Part shown: positions 27,401 through 38,000 of the stretch, piece after piece | Numbering within the stretch: position 1 is the stretch's first letter | Layout: every line of letters starts with the position of its first letter | Translations under genes and position numbers: made by a program | DNA from: Perca fluviatilis | Lineage: Eukaryota > Chordata > Actinopteri > Perciformes > Percidae | Assembly (NCBI RefSeq): GCF_010015445.1 | Contig: NC_053126.1 | Location: forward strand, 14,882,669 to 14,946,668 | Reading direction: 5' to 3' | Length of the DNA stretch: 64,000 nucleotides | Notes under the pieces: generated by a model | Database searches by the model: none | Told to the model about the DNA's origin: nothing | What the model saw: only the letters and a program-made list of their open reading frames with translations

Positions 27401-28280
27401 AGGTGACTCAATTAAGCAATAAAAAATCAAGATAAAAGTTTGACAGATTGACTAGTGAGTGATGTGACTAAGCATTGTGTGCTCAAAAATAAAGTTGATA
27501 GCCTGCCTTTCATCAGTGACAACTCAAGCAGCTGTCAGATTAGTGAATTACAATAAGTCTACAGTGACAACAATGTCCTGACTTTGGTGCATTGTGTGTG
27601 TTACTGAAAGGAAGGTGTTGTGGTTAATGTTTGACAATTGAGGAAGCATTTGGAGGTGAAAGCTATTAGAGGTGGTTGAAGGATAATAATTTACCCTCAT
27701 GGGGACAAAAATAGAGGACGAGGTATTGCTTAATTAATCGAGACAAACTTTCTTTGGACTTGTGGAGTACAGACAGATTATATAAACACTTCATGACAAC
27801 CATGCGTATGTTATTTTGTCTACACATGTCTTGCATTTTTTTTTCTTCCATAAAATAAGACAGTTTTGGACTTTTGTCAAGAGGCTGTTTATCATTGTTC
27901 TGGGTCACATCTGGGAGGCAACAGACTTTGCCAAAACTGAAAAACTAAAGAGATAAGCCAAACTGATTAAAAAGAGGTTCTTCCCTGGGACATTCTCTGA
28001 CCCAAAGCCTTAGTTAATCTTGTCAGATGGTAATGACCGAATGGGCTAAGATCAATACCTGAACAAAGTCAAGATCAAAGGACTTTTTGTCCTGGTGTAC
28101 TCATGTGTGGAATAAGTATTTCTTTATTTTTATTATTGTGTCATGCATACAATAAGGACCAGATGCCAAAGTAATGACAAACCCTAAAAAAATAAACCTT
28201 ATAGTCTTTTTTTGCTAAGCTTTAGAAAAAACAGTCGCCAACTTATACATTTTAAATTTACACAACCACTCCAATTGGTC
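24490..28280. other. Gene-free AT-rich interval
   Basis: I see no exon with recognisable homology or a splice-consistent chain of frames. Poly-T (24655-24668) and poly-A/T runs occur. The short frames at 25115-25408, 25717-25899 and 27666-27908 resemble no family. This may be upstream regulatory DNA of kcnj16 or a decayed repeat. Confidence 0.5.
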
Positions 28281-28284
28281 ATCA

Positions 28285-28500
28285 TCCGTGCACCAGAACA
28301 TTTCAGGATTTTGGACAGACATTTCATGTTAGATCGGTGTTCTTAACTCATCATAATACGGACAATACAGAAGAAAATGTGATTTGTTCTCAACTTCTCC
28401 TAGTTCACATAGTTTGCACAATCTTTTATCTTCTTGGATGTTTTTGAATCTACCAACTTCAATATAATGTGGAAAATATAAGGTGTCTCGGGCTCATGTC
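28285..28500 (-). mobile_element. LINE C-terminal zinc-binding fragment
   Basis: The minus strand reads GRFKNIQEDKRLCKLCELGE, then VENKSHFLLYCPYYDELRTP, then a stop. The C-x2-C...H-x4-C arrangement is the C-terminal zinc-binding segment found downstream of reverse transcriptase in several LINE families. It is a short relic with no other LINE domain nearby. Confidence 0.6.
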
Positions 28501-28919
28501 AATATATCTTGTATGAGAAAACTATATTATTTTTCTTTAACATATTATGTCAAAGTCTACAAATACTAAATGACCTTCAATGATTTGTGACTAAAGGTTG
28601 ACAATACCAAAATATTTTTGTTTAAACCCAATAAGAACACGAATAGTCATAAAGGCTATTTAGGTTAATGGGTCCAGTGAATACAATGAGTATTAAATTA
28701 TTCAATTCAACATAAAATGTATTAAGTTGAGAATAATTGCTGTGCATTCAACAAAATAATACAGGCAGTGGGTGTAGCATTCTGAAATCTGGGGACATAT
28801 TTGGGAAAAAGCTCACAAAATTTTAGTGCGGCATCATGTGACGTACACACATGCTGTGAGGAGAGAGACCAGTTTAGGCAGCTATCAAACCTGTCATGGA
28901 TAAAGGAGGAAGAAACAGC

Positions 28920-29480
28920 CATCATCAGTCGGAGGAGCCATCGGCTTTAATTTGGGCCAATTTGACTTGTTGAATCGGCCAGTGGGCACTCAATGACCAA
29001 TCTGATTGGTGGAGTGCTAGCCCTTGACTAGCGAATCAGTGCACTTATGTTAAAACACTTACCGAAAATGACGAGCGGGATGAGCGTGACAAACGCCCCT
29101 CAAAATATGACGAAAATCTTTTTAACTGACCTTTGTCGAGCATAAAAACTGACAGATTCAGCAACTGTATGGCCTATTTCTCGCTTAAAATGTTTTCAGA
29201 AACACGTTTCAGTGAACTATTTTCGTAAAATACGAGATCGTATTCCGAACGAGCCGCCATTATGGTCGGCTATGAAATTCGGGAGAAGCCAGACCCATGT
29301 GACGCATTCATCATTTCCGGTTTTCATTTTTTGGGCTTTGGTGTATTACGAGGCACTTTTTGGACCGACGGGAGCCAAATGTTCAGTCCGCCTTTGGATT
29401 GGTGTGTCAGTTGGGTTGGCATCACACACAACCAACATAATAGGTCAAACTATTCACAATGGAGAGACAGTTAGATAAAA
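28920..29480. repeat. Probable interspersed repeat
   Basis: This patch differs in composition from its AT-rich surroundings. It is richer in CG dinucleotides (GACGAGCGGGATGAGCGTGAC, CGATCGTATTCCGAACGAGC-like text near 29070-29250) and has frames without homology. It looks like a decayed DNA element. The family is not recognised. Confidence 0.35.
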
Positions 29481-30441
29481 ATCCATGCAAATCAATAAAA
29501 TTGATTGAGATACATCAATTGCCACTTATTTTGCATCAAGAGGTCACAAAGATCACAGTGCTTTTAGCTGGCTGGTACTCTCGGCAGGGACATCAATGTA
29601 TTCCTGGCTATAGATGAGAAATACATATAGGCTATGTAAAAAAGAACTGAAGCACTATTGTAAAGTACAGTACATTGTACAATTCAAGTTGCTCATCAGC
29701 ACTCACAAATGCAGGGTGGACTGACAAATCATTATCATTTGCATAAAAATGGTAGAACAGATACATAGAAACAACCAAAATCAAAAATCAATAACGAACA
29801 AACTAAATCACTACTTCTTCCAAACAGTAACCAGGCCTAGCCACCATTAACAATATACCAAGCTTATACAATCTGAATCAGTCATCTAAAACAAGCATGA
29901 GTACAACTGCTTGAAATTTATATCAATATGATAACCATGGTTTTGGTACTGGGTTTGTTCTGAGCCCTCTTACTGTACCTTATTACTTTAGAAACTTGTA
30001 CAAACCTATCAAATAATTAAAACTTATGATAAAATGTGTTGTATTGACATTGCATGTTATAATGCCCAGTTTATGGTGAGTTGAATTATTAAATTAATTT
30101 CAATTTGTCCTCCCCAATTCTCTGCATGATTGTACGTTGTTATAATGCAGGTGTTTGTAGAGAGCTTTTAGCAAAACTGATGTGAACAGTGTCCAGACTG
30201 TAATGGATATTGTGGTAAATAATCAACCAGTAAGAAACTCCTGCTCTTGAAGTCCATTTTTCACACCCAGAGCTCAAGTTATTTGCTGCTGATAGCCCTG
30301 AGTGACCTAGGCTGCTTGCTCAAACATGAAGGATTCAGCTCAACAAACTCCTGCCCATTGTAATACAACTGTTATCCTAACATGCATTTCCCATCTCATC
30401 TCTGTCTTCCTACAGAAGACTAAAAGGCTGCACTGGTCATA

Positions 30442-31590
30442 ATGAGCACTGAGAGGGGCGAGCTGGTCATCATTGATACCTGCTACACTACAGTCCACAC
30501 ACTGGGCAGGAAAAATGAGGCCAGGCGGCTGCGCTACATGCAGAAAGATGGCAGCTTCCCTGTGGTTTTCCAGAAGGCCCCTGGACAATGGAGCCTGTAC
30601 CTGATAGACATCTTCACCACTCTTGTGGAGATCCGCTGGAGGGTGATGCTCCTTATCTTTTCCCTCTCTTACATTCTCTCTTGGCTCTTTTTTGGTCTCT
30701 GTTATTGGCTCATTGCATATGTACATGGGGACGTTGACGATGCAGAACACACAACATGCGTAGACAATGTGCGTGGCTTTACTGGAGCCTTTATGTATTC
30801 AATGGAGACCCAGGCGACTATTGGCTACGGCTTCAGGGGGATGACTGAGAACTGTATCGTGGCCATTATTTTGGTGACGGTTCAAGATGTATTTAGCTGC
30901 CTCCTTGACACCATCATCATTGGTATTGTTGTTGCTAAAATGGCATCTGCTCGTAAGAGATCTCAGACGGTTGGTTTTAGCAGCTGTGCAGTGGTCAACC
31001 TGCGAGACGGGGTTCTGTGTCTGTCTTGGCGACTTGGGGACTTCAGGGGCAATCACATCCTGGAGGGTGTTGCCAGGGCCATGTTAGTCCGCTATGTGAA
31101 ACAGCCACTGGGGTCTATTGTGATGTCATACCAGGACCTGCACATCCAGAATCGAGACATTGTGCTCGCCACACCAGTCACCATTATCCACAAGCTGGAG
31201 CCTGGCAGTCCCCTCTACCTCCTCGGCCCTGACGACCTGCTGGGGGACAACTTTGAGCTGGTGGTGTCTTTCACCTATACCGGTGACTCTACAGGTATGC
31301 TCCACCAGACTCGAACCTCCTACACACCAGCAGACATCCGCTGGGGCCAGCGCTTCCAGGACATGCTGAAACTGGACAAGAGGCACTACAAGGTGGACTA
31401 CGCTCTGTTCAACGTGACCACGTGGGTGCCGGTGCCCCTGCTCAGTGCAGAGCAGTTTGACAGGAGGGGTCGCCCTGTAGAGGGCAGTCAGTCCCGCGGT
31501 CCTCTCTTTGCTTCAAATAAGAGAAACGGACACACTTGCAAAGTGAATCCTGACATCACTGAAGAGGTGATGCAGCAAACCTGCTTGTAG
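30442..31590 (+). CDS. kcnj16: Inward-rectifier potassium channel Kir5.1-like, single coding exon
   Basis: One uninterrupted frame of 382 residues; human Kir5.1 has 418. A splice acceptor (TCTTCCTACAG) at 30415 starts the exon 26 bases before the ATG, so upstream 5' UTR exons exist. In order: cytoplasmic N-terminus, slide helix and M1 (IDIFTTLVEIRWRVMLLIFS), pore helix and filter ETQATIGYGFRG (TIGYG 126-130), the Cys106/Cys138 pair that normally forms a disulfide, M2 with Asp156 (SCLLDTIIIG), and the cytoplasmic beta domain (TPVTIIHKLEPGSPLY, FTYTGDSTGMLHQTRTSY, HYKVDY). Kir5.1 usually joins Kir4.1 or Kir4.2 to make pH-sensitive basolateral K+ channels in kidney and glia. The tandem position before kcnj2 and the YTGDSTG motif support kcnj16. 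Mammalian Kir5.1 has Asn at the M2 position that is Asp156 here. Confidence 0.9.
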   Translation: MSTERGELVIIDTCYTTVHTLGRKNEARRLRYMQKDGSFPVVFQKAPGQWSLYLIDIFTTLVEIRWRVMLLIFSLSYILSWLFFGLCYWLIAYVHGDVDDAEHTTCVDNVRGFTGAFMYSMETQATIGYGFRGMTENCIVAIILVTVQDVFSCLLDTIIIGIVVAKMASARKRSQTVGFSSCAVVNLRDGVLCLSWRLGDFRGNHILEGVARAMLVRYVKQPLGSIVMSYQDLHIQNRDIVLATPVTIIHKLEPGSPLYLLGPDDLLGDNFELVVSFTYTGDSTGMLHQTRTSYTPADIRWGQRFQDMLKLDKRHYKVDYALFNVTTWVPVPLLSAEQFDRRGRPVEGSQSRGPLFASNKRNGHTCKVNPDITEEVMQQTCL

Positions 31591-31712
31591 GGTGGACTTG
31601 TGATGGACAGTGTGATGAGATGCTCTTGTATATGTTTGAATGTGACATAATGTTTATACGTTTTTTAATGCTTTAGATGAATAAGGATAATAATAATAAT
31701 ACACTAACAGTT

Positions 31713-31718
31713 AATAAA
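31713..31718 (+). terminator. Polyadenylation signal of kcnj16
   Basis: AATAAA about 125 bases after the stop codon. Another AATAAA follows near 31882-31888. Confidence 0.55.
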
Positions 31719-32194
31719 AGTTTCCCTTGTAAAACTCTGAAACATAGTCAAACACATTATGTGATGCCAGCACTTGTGTGAGTTTATCCTCTTTGTAGCT
31801 TGACACCGCCACCTTGTGTTCACTGAGCGCACTCATTATCACTCCAGCACTGGTGATTATTTAGAAAAATCACAGATATCACAATAAAAGTAGGCCCTAC
31901 TCCACACTACTCTCAGTATATTTGCTTGATTCGTTGACAGAAAAGGAAAAACACGTGACACAAACTCCAATTTTACTTCAAACTAATTTTACAAATCACA
32001 TGCAGTTTTGTAGCGACTCTGGAGATGCTTTGCACTAAATGTGACACTGACGCTTGTTTCCTGTTAGAACATCATGTTTTCAGCCTCCCTTTGAGAAAAG
32101 GGGGTTTGACTCCCCTCTCTAGCACTCTCTATCACAGACAGATGTAAACCCTCCATGTGGGCACTATGGCTCAGCCCAAACAGGCGCTGCAGCT

Positions 32195-32250
32195 TTCTAT
32201 TGGCCGCCGCTGACACAGGGGCGGGGACAGGCACACGTGTTTTTAAAGTC
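32195..32250 (+). promoter_or_regulatory. Probable core promoter of kcnj2
   Basis: Within 50 bp lie a reverse CCAAT box (ATTGG, 32199-32203), a GC box (GGGGCGGGG, 32218-32226), an E-box (CACGTG, 32234-32239) and a TATA-like TTTTAAAG (32241-32248). Transcription would begin near 32270. A good donor (CAG|GTAGGTG) follows at 32443/32444. The promoter is inferred from motif spacing and from the matching acceptor before the kcnj2 coding exon. Confidence 0.6.
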
Positions 32251-32269
32251 TGTCTTTGCAAAGACAAAC

Positions 32270-32443
32270 GTCTTCTTCAGTATTGCTGGAGAGGGTTATG
32301 GCAGAATTTGCAGAGCAAGACGGGAAGCTAGGTGAACATAATAACAGAGCATCAAAAATAAAAGGGACGCAGTGTGCATATGTGGCGCATATGGGACTTA
32401 TTACAACAAGGAAACGGCAAATTTGCACCGCAAGGACCAACAG
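32270..32443 (+). other. kcnj2: Probable noncoding first exon of kcnj2
   Basis: Lies between the promoter-like cluster and the splice donor CAG|GTAGGTG at 32443/32444. It has no long reading frame with homology. The acceptor TTTCCACAG at 34935, 248 bases before the kcnj2 ATG, would join it. Mammalian KCNJ2 likewise has an untranslated first exon and one coding exon. Confidence 0.5.
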
Positions 32444-32587
32444 GTAGGTGTAATAAGCTATTACAAGAGTGATGTGGAGTGAGAAATATAGCTGCACTCT
32501 GCAAAATAGTGTATACTGTATAGTCTCACTGCAAAATGCTAAAACTGAAGTCCTGTAACAATATTAAAAATAATAAATGAATTCCGG

Positions 32588-32588
<1 letters not shown>

Positions 32589-32634
<46 letters not shown>
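32589..32634 (+). repeat. (ATT)n microsatellite
   Basis: About 46 bp of ATT/TTA triplets in the putative kcnj2 intron. Confidence 0.95.
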
Positions 32635-33420
32635 GGCTATTCACATAATCACGCTGCTTTTTCTGCCCTTGGAGATTGCAGGATGTAGACTGGATTATCT
32701 GTATTGCTCCCTTTCCTTAATTTGAACTAAACTCTGTAGCACATGATGTCTGTGCATGAGCTGACTTTTATAAAACTATACTAAACCTGTTGAGTAAAAA
32801 TTATAAATATGACTTTATTACAAATATGTGAAATTAGACTACTGCTTAAAGGCTTCTATTATAAAAATGATAGGTGTTGTAAAAGCTTAAAACAAAAGAT
32901 GCTGAATGATTGGCCATAGTTATTGATTGGTGTCATCAGCTTTATGTAACCAGTTTCCATCTGCCTCAGCTGTTGGCCCTAATTGAAAACACATGCAAAG
33001 CAAACAATCACAGGTTGTGCATCCTTTTGAAGCTGTGGTCTGTCACCACGTACCAACCTGCAGTAATGAGTGTGGTATATATTGAGCAGTTAAAAGCTCA
33101 GTGACAAAGAACCTGTTTGCAATGAGAGGAGGAGAGAGGGTGTGTGATGAGCTAAGTGACATCAAAACCACAAAAGTTAGAAATTTGATTCACACTGGGG
33201 GTCTACGACCTGTGTCAAAAATGTATTCACTTTTACACAAATGCCTTCTTTCTGATGTTTACATCTCTCTAATGATGTAGTCTGAACTATGTACATTTTA
33301 GGCTTTTGTGCTGTCTGGTGTTTGCCTTGATTCATTGCCACAATAGAATAAAAGAGACCCCACTTAAAAAAGTGACTGAATGGCCAGCATTTTCACGAGG
33401 CAAGCTGGATCTTATACTTG

Positions 33421-33482
<62 letters not shown>
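33421..33482 (+). repeat. (ATA)n microsatellite
   Basis: About 62 bp of AAT triplets in the putative kcnj2 intron; it yields poly-Asn and poly-Tyr artefact frames. Confidence 0.96.
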
Positions 33483-33484
<2 letters not shown>

Positions 33485-33778
33485 GTTTCCTGCTGCAAGT
33501 CTTTTCTACCAAGAAAATGTAAATCATTTGTGAAAACATGTACAGCATTTTCAGAATCATATAAAATCACTGAAATCCATTCAACATAAACATCATTTGA
33601 GTTGTAAACGAATGGAGCCCCATATTCCGAATAGTGTGCGTGACAGGTTGCTATTTCTAGTCGACCCAGCAGCAGTGACATCATTAGTTGAGAAAAACAA
33701 AGATGACGCAGAAGAATTTAGGACCCCGTCCTGCACATCTTATCCCACATGACTTGATGACTTTCAGAGCAGTTTAAC

Positions 33779-33793
33779 ACACACGCACACACA

Positions 33794-33889
<96 letters not shown>
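33779..33889 (+). repeat. (CA)n microsatellite
   Basis: About 110 bp of CA dinucleotides, nearly pure, in the putative kcnj2 intron. Confidence 0.96.
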
Positions 33890-33891
<2 letters not shown>

Positions 33892-34668
33892 TAGATAATG
33901 GAATTAAACAAAAAAAGGCGCAAGTCAACCAAAAAGTGTCCTTTTTGACATTTGTGCTGCATTTTAAACACTAAATCAAATACATTTTATTTAGAATATT
34001 CACTGGAGATGTCCCCTAGACTTTATGGATCTTTACACTTTGACACAATTGTGACCCTCAGTTGGGACCGCTTCAAAACAGGAGTTGGGGATTTATTTTT
34101 GGCACTAGCACAGCATGTCTGGCTGACCATGGCCTTTTGTAGCCTGTGGTGTTGCATTTTAATGGACCTCTCAGGCCACACACACCAAGTCAATAGCTTT
34201 TCTAATTTAGTTGTCCTCATTGCTCTATTACATATGATGCAAGGTTACTGTTGGTTTCAGAGAAAGAGACCCATCCTCTCTGAAATGCTGGAAGGTTCAT
34301 TGAATCTTGTTCCATGATGTAGTGGTGCAAACTGTAGTTGTGAATTTGTTTTGCTATGCGTGTGCATGTGTTATTTGAAACTGTGCACTTACCATACCAT
34401 TAGATGTAATCATTAGTGATCGTGCCGTACTGTTCAAATGCATGCAACAAAACTTTATGCATTGCTTTCTCACTTCTGTCTGTGCAAAATTTAGAGACAC
34501 ATCTGCACAGAGCTGCTACTTTGTTCCAGTGGCTCACTGGATTACCATGAACTTGCTCTGTAATTTGACTCAGATCCCTGGACTGATCTGCCTAATTACA
34601 GTTATACTTACATTAAGCAGGGTAAAAATCCTTTCCCACATTATCAGCTATCTAAGTGCTTGAATAAT

Positions 34669-34813
34669 ATTGTTTAATCTACTACTTATAATGCATGTAC
34701 AATGCATTCCCTGTGCTTTCTGACTGCATTGCATACACAATTTGTATATTGTCTGTGTATGCAATGCAGTCAGAAAGCACAGGGAATGCATTGTAAGTAG
34801 TAGATTAAACAAT
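34669..34813. repeat. 60-bp-arm inverted repeat (hairpin element) upstream of kcnj2
   Basis: The right arm 34754-34813 is the reverse complement of the left arm 34669-34739 over 60 bases. The only difference is an 11-base insertion in the left arm that looks like a local duplication of the neighbouring TACAATGCAT. The loop is 14 nt (34740-34753). No target duplication is obvious. It could be a short foldback transposon or a transcribed long hairpin inside the kcnj2 intron. Confidence 0.9.
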
Positions 34814-35183
34814 GCCGCTAACATTGAGTGTGCTCTGCATTATTTAGACAGCAGGTAACCACATACACTGATCTTTGCTCTGGATCCTTTCAATAGCTTT
34901 AAAACAGTTTTTCTCTCTCTGTGTAATTTCCACAGCCCACTTCACTGATGAGGTCCAAAGCAGCCATCAGATAGGAGTGACCTGCCCTCACCAAAAGTGC
35001 ACAGCACGCCAGCAGAAGCACGGGCCTGCTCTCCCCTGTTCCCTGCAGGATCCAATCCTGTTGTCCACGTTTTCTGCTTGAGTTTGTCCCCGGGATCATT
35101 TAAAACTGTTTCTCCAACGCTTCTACCAAAAACTTAGACTGTTTTCCAAAGCAGAATCGGCCCAGCCCTCCCAGGCGGAAGTA

Positions 35184-36500
35184 ATGGGGAGTGTGCGAAG
35201 CCACCGTTACAGCATTGTGTCCTCTGAAGAAGACGGCATGAAGCTGGCCACTATTGCCGTTCCGAATGGCTACGGAAACGGCAATGTCAACAAGGTGCAC
35301 ACACAGCGCAAACATCAGAGCCGCTTCGTCAGGAAGGATGGCCACTGCAATGTGCAGTTTATCAATATGAGTGAGAAAGGCCAGCGGTACCTGGCAGATA
35401 TCTTCACCACCTGCGTGGACATCCGCTGGCGCTGGATGCTGCTCGTATTCTGCCTTTCCTTCCTGCTGTCATGGTTGTTTTTTGGCTTTGTCTTCTGGGT
35501 AGTGGCCCTCTGTTACGGAGACTTAGAGAATGAGACTCAGATGTGTGTTTCCAATGTAGACAGCTTCACCGCTGCCTTCTTGTTTTCAGTGGAGACCCAA
35601 ACCACTATTGGCTATGGTTATCGCTATGTGACGGAGGAGTGCCCCGTTGCCGTCTTTGTGGTCGTCTTCCAAAGCATTGTGGGCTGCATCATCGATGCTT
35701 TCATTATCGGTGCTGTCATGGCCAAGATGGCCAAGCCCAAAAAGAGGAACGAGACCCTGGTGTTTAGCCATTATGCTGCAGTGGCCATGAGGGATGGTAA
35801 ACTTTGCCTGATGTGGCGTGTGGGGAACCTCAGGAAGAGTCACCTGGTGGAGGCCCATGTGAGGGCCCAGCTACTCAAGTCTCGCACCACCGCCGAGGGA
35901 GAGTTCATACCTCTAGATCAGGTAGACATTGACGTAGGCTTCGATAGTGGCATTGACAGAATCTTCCTGGTGTCTCCAATCACCATTGTGCATGAGATTG
36001 ATGAGGACAGCCCGTTCTATGAGATGAGCAAACAGGAGTTGGAGACGTCAGAGTTTGAGATCGTGGTGATTCTAGAGGGCATGGTGGAGGCTACAGCCAT
36101 GACCACTCAGTGTCGGAGCTCCTACGTGGCCAGCGAGATCCTCTGGGGCTACCGCTTTGAGCCGGTGCTCTTTGAAGAAAAGAACTACTACAAAGTGGAC
36201 TACTCTCGCTTTGAAAACACGTATGAGGTACCCAGCACACCCAACTGTAGTGCCAGGGAACTAGCCGAGAAGAAATCCAGCGCAGCCAGCTCGAGGAACT
36301 CCTTTTGCTACGAGAACGAAGTGGCTCTCGAAAAAGTCGAGATGGAGGAGGAGTTTGAGGAGGAGGAAAACAGGGAGGTGAGGGGTGTTGAGACCGGTGC
36401 ACTCGAGGACACAAACACAGATGTGGTGTCAGAGTCTGAATGCAATGTGGATTCTTTGCCTTTAGAATCAAGGCCTTTGACAGCAGAATCACAAATATGA
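35184..36500 (+). CDS. kcnj2: Inward-rectifier potassium channel Kir2.1, single coding exon
   Basis: A 438-residue frame (427 in human) opens with [20 protein letters not shown], nearly the family N-terminus. Features in order: slide helix and M1 (about 70-108), the Cys121/Cys153 pair, filter TIGYG at 141-145, M2 with the rectification Asp171 ([11 protein letters not shown]), PIP2-contacting basic run KPKKR (184-188), the cytoplasmic immunoglobulin-like domain with [10 protein letters not shown], and the ER-export motif FCYENEV (374-380). The tail is acidic ([14 protein letters not shown]) and ends ESQI, a class I-like PDZ ligand comparable to the mammalian ESEI. Kir2.1 tetramers set the resting potential in muscle and neurons. 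A splice acceptor at 34935 begins this exon. Teleosts keep two paralogues (a and b); I cannot say which this is. Confidence 0.96.
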   Translation: MGSVRSHRYSIVSSEEDGMKLATIAVPNGYGNGNVNKVHTQRKHQSRFVRKDGHCNVQFINMSEKGQRYLADIFTTCVDIRWRWMLLVFCLSFLLSWLFFGFVFWVVALCYGDLENETQMCVSNVDSFTAAFLFSVETQTTIGYGYRYVTEECPVAVFVVVFQSIVGCIIDAFIIGAVMAKMAKPKKRNETLVFSHYAAVAMRDGKLCLMWRVGNLRKSHLVEAHVRAQLLKSRTTAEGEFIPLDQVDIDVGFDSGIDRIFLVSPITIVHEIDEDSPFYEMSKQELETSEFEIVVILEGMVEATAMTTQCRSSYVASEILWGYRFEPVLFEEKNYYKVDYSRFENTYEVPSTPNCSARELAEKKSSAASSRNSFCYENEVALEKVEMEEEFEEEENREVRGVETGALEDTNTDVVSESECNVDSLPLESRPLTAESQI

Positions 36501-38000
36501 ATGCAGGGATAAAAGAAGGGTTAAAAACTACTTCAGTGTATGTTAAAACTATTACATTTGATCCTGTTGTTTATAATGCATGACAGTTTGTGAAAAAATG
36601 TGATTTGAGTATGAAGTTCTCTCTGCAGACGCTCACGCACAAGACACCATGGGAATCCAGACATGATATATTTTTTATGGTGATAAATGAACTGGTTGCA
36701 TGGAGCTATAGAGATAAAATGAGTTGGATGCCTTCACTTACACACTGTGCAGTCTGCCCTGCTTATTTAGTAGAATAGCCAATTGGGTTCTGAAATAATT
36801 CTTGTTTCCTAGAAAAATACAGTCTCTAATTTATTTAAGTGCATACTCCCAGTTTGCACATTTTGCATTGAACATCCTGGGAATAATAGGTATTTTTTTA
36901 GGCCTAAACATCCTATAAGGTTGTAAATGGCTAAAATAAGTATTTACTACATTTAAAAAAAAGAGATTTGTTTTGAAATGCTGACCGCGTTTGAACTTCA
37001 AGAATCTTGTTTTAAATACTACTAAAAACATTTTGACCAGTTAAACAACCTGCACAAAGGCTACTGTTTGTTAATGAGCTGGTCTCTTAGCAAAGTATAT
37101 TTACTGTCCTCTTCAGTGTGGTGGTCTTGGTGTGGCTTGCCTCGCACAGATTATGAGCACAAGTACATTGTGCTCCACAGGCCCATCATTGTCTATGTAT
37201 AGCATCTTTTGCAACGTGTGCCTTAACAAAAGTCTCAGTTCCGGTGGAGGCACACACTGCAATAGATGTTACAGGAAGAAGGGGATTCCCTGTGCACTAT
37301 ACTGCCACTCCTTGCTGGTATTCATGTTCTAATGGTCAGTGGTAGAATGTGACAGGAAGCTCAACCCTGAGCCAAGGTTATGAATGTTGATGATAAGTGC
37401 TGCTAAGTTACATTTTGTATGTTTAGAGGGAAACCCACTAGCCAAAATGTATTATTTGTCTTTTGAAGTATCCATTTTGAATATTGCAAATGCAGCCTAT
37501 AATGTTGTTTATAGATATAGACGAGCATGATTCTGTCAGTGTGTTTTCCAAAGCTTTAGTGCACTTTTTTCCTCACCAGAGAATTTGTTATTTCTGAACG
37601 AACCCTTGCTTTCTTAAGATCACGTCTGATTGATATTTCAGTCACACAATGTAGCACACTTGACTTCAGTCTTACACAAGATTGAGCTTTAATGTTTTTT
37701 AACTGTAATTGTGACACATTCATGCTTGGATCAGTGGAAGCCAGGACACTGTACTGCTTCTAGTAAGTATTATTTAAACTAATTTTTAAAAACATTTTAC
37801 ATTTAAACATTTGATCTGTTCTCACATTGACACTTCTCCTGTCTTAGGTCTTTATTTTTCTACCAGGGTCATCTTCCCACCTTCCTGCACAAACCAGAGA
37901 CTGTACAGATTTTTTTTTTAATCTTTTGTAAATTATAATGCAAATACTGTATATTGATATTGCAATTGGTGAAAAAAGTTTGTCCTTTTTTCAATAAAAA
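36501..38000 (+). other. kcnj2: kcnj2 3' UTR
   Basis: AT-rich sequence without coding potential follows the stop codon. The AATAAA at 37993-37998 is the best polyadenylation signal, giving a 3' UTR of about 1.5 kb. Long AU-rich 3' UTRs are usual for KCNJ2. Confidence 0.5.

Noticed and set aside
33412..33684. Poly-Asn and poly-Tyr frames
   Set aside because: They are translations of the AAT microsatellite.
35586..35858. Minus-strand frames across kcnj2 and kcnj16
   Set aside because: Shadows of the channel coding exons.
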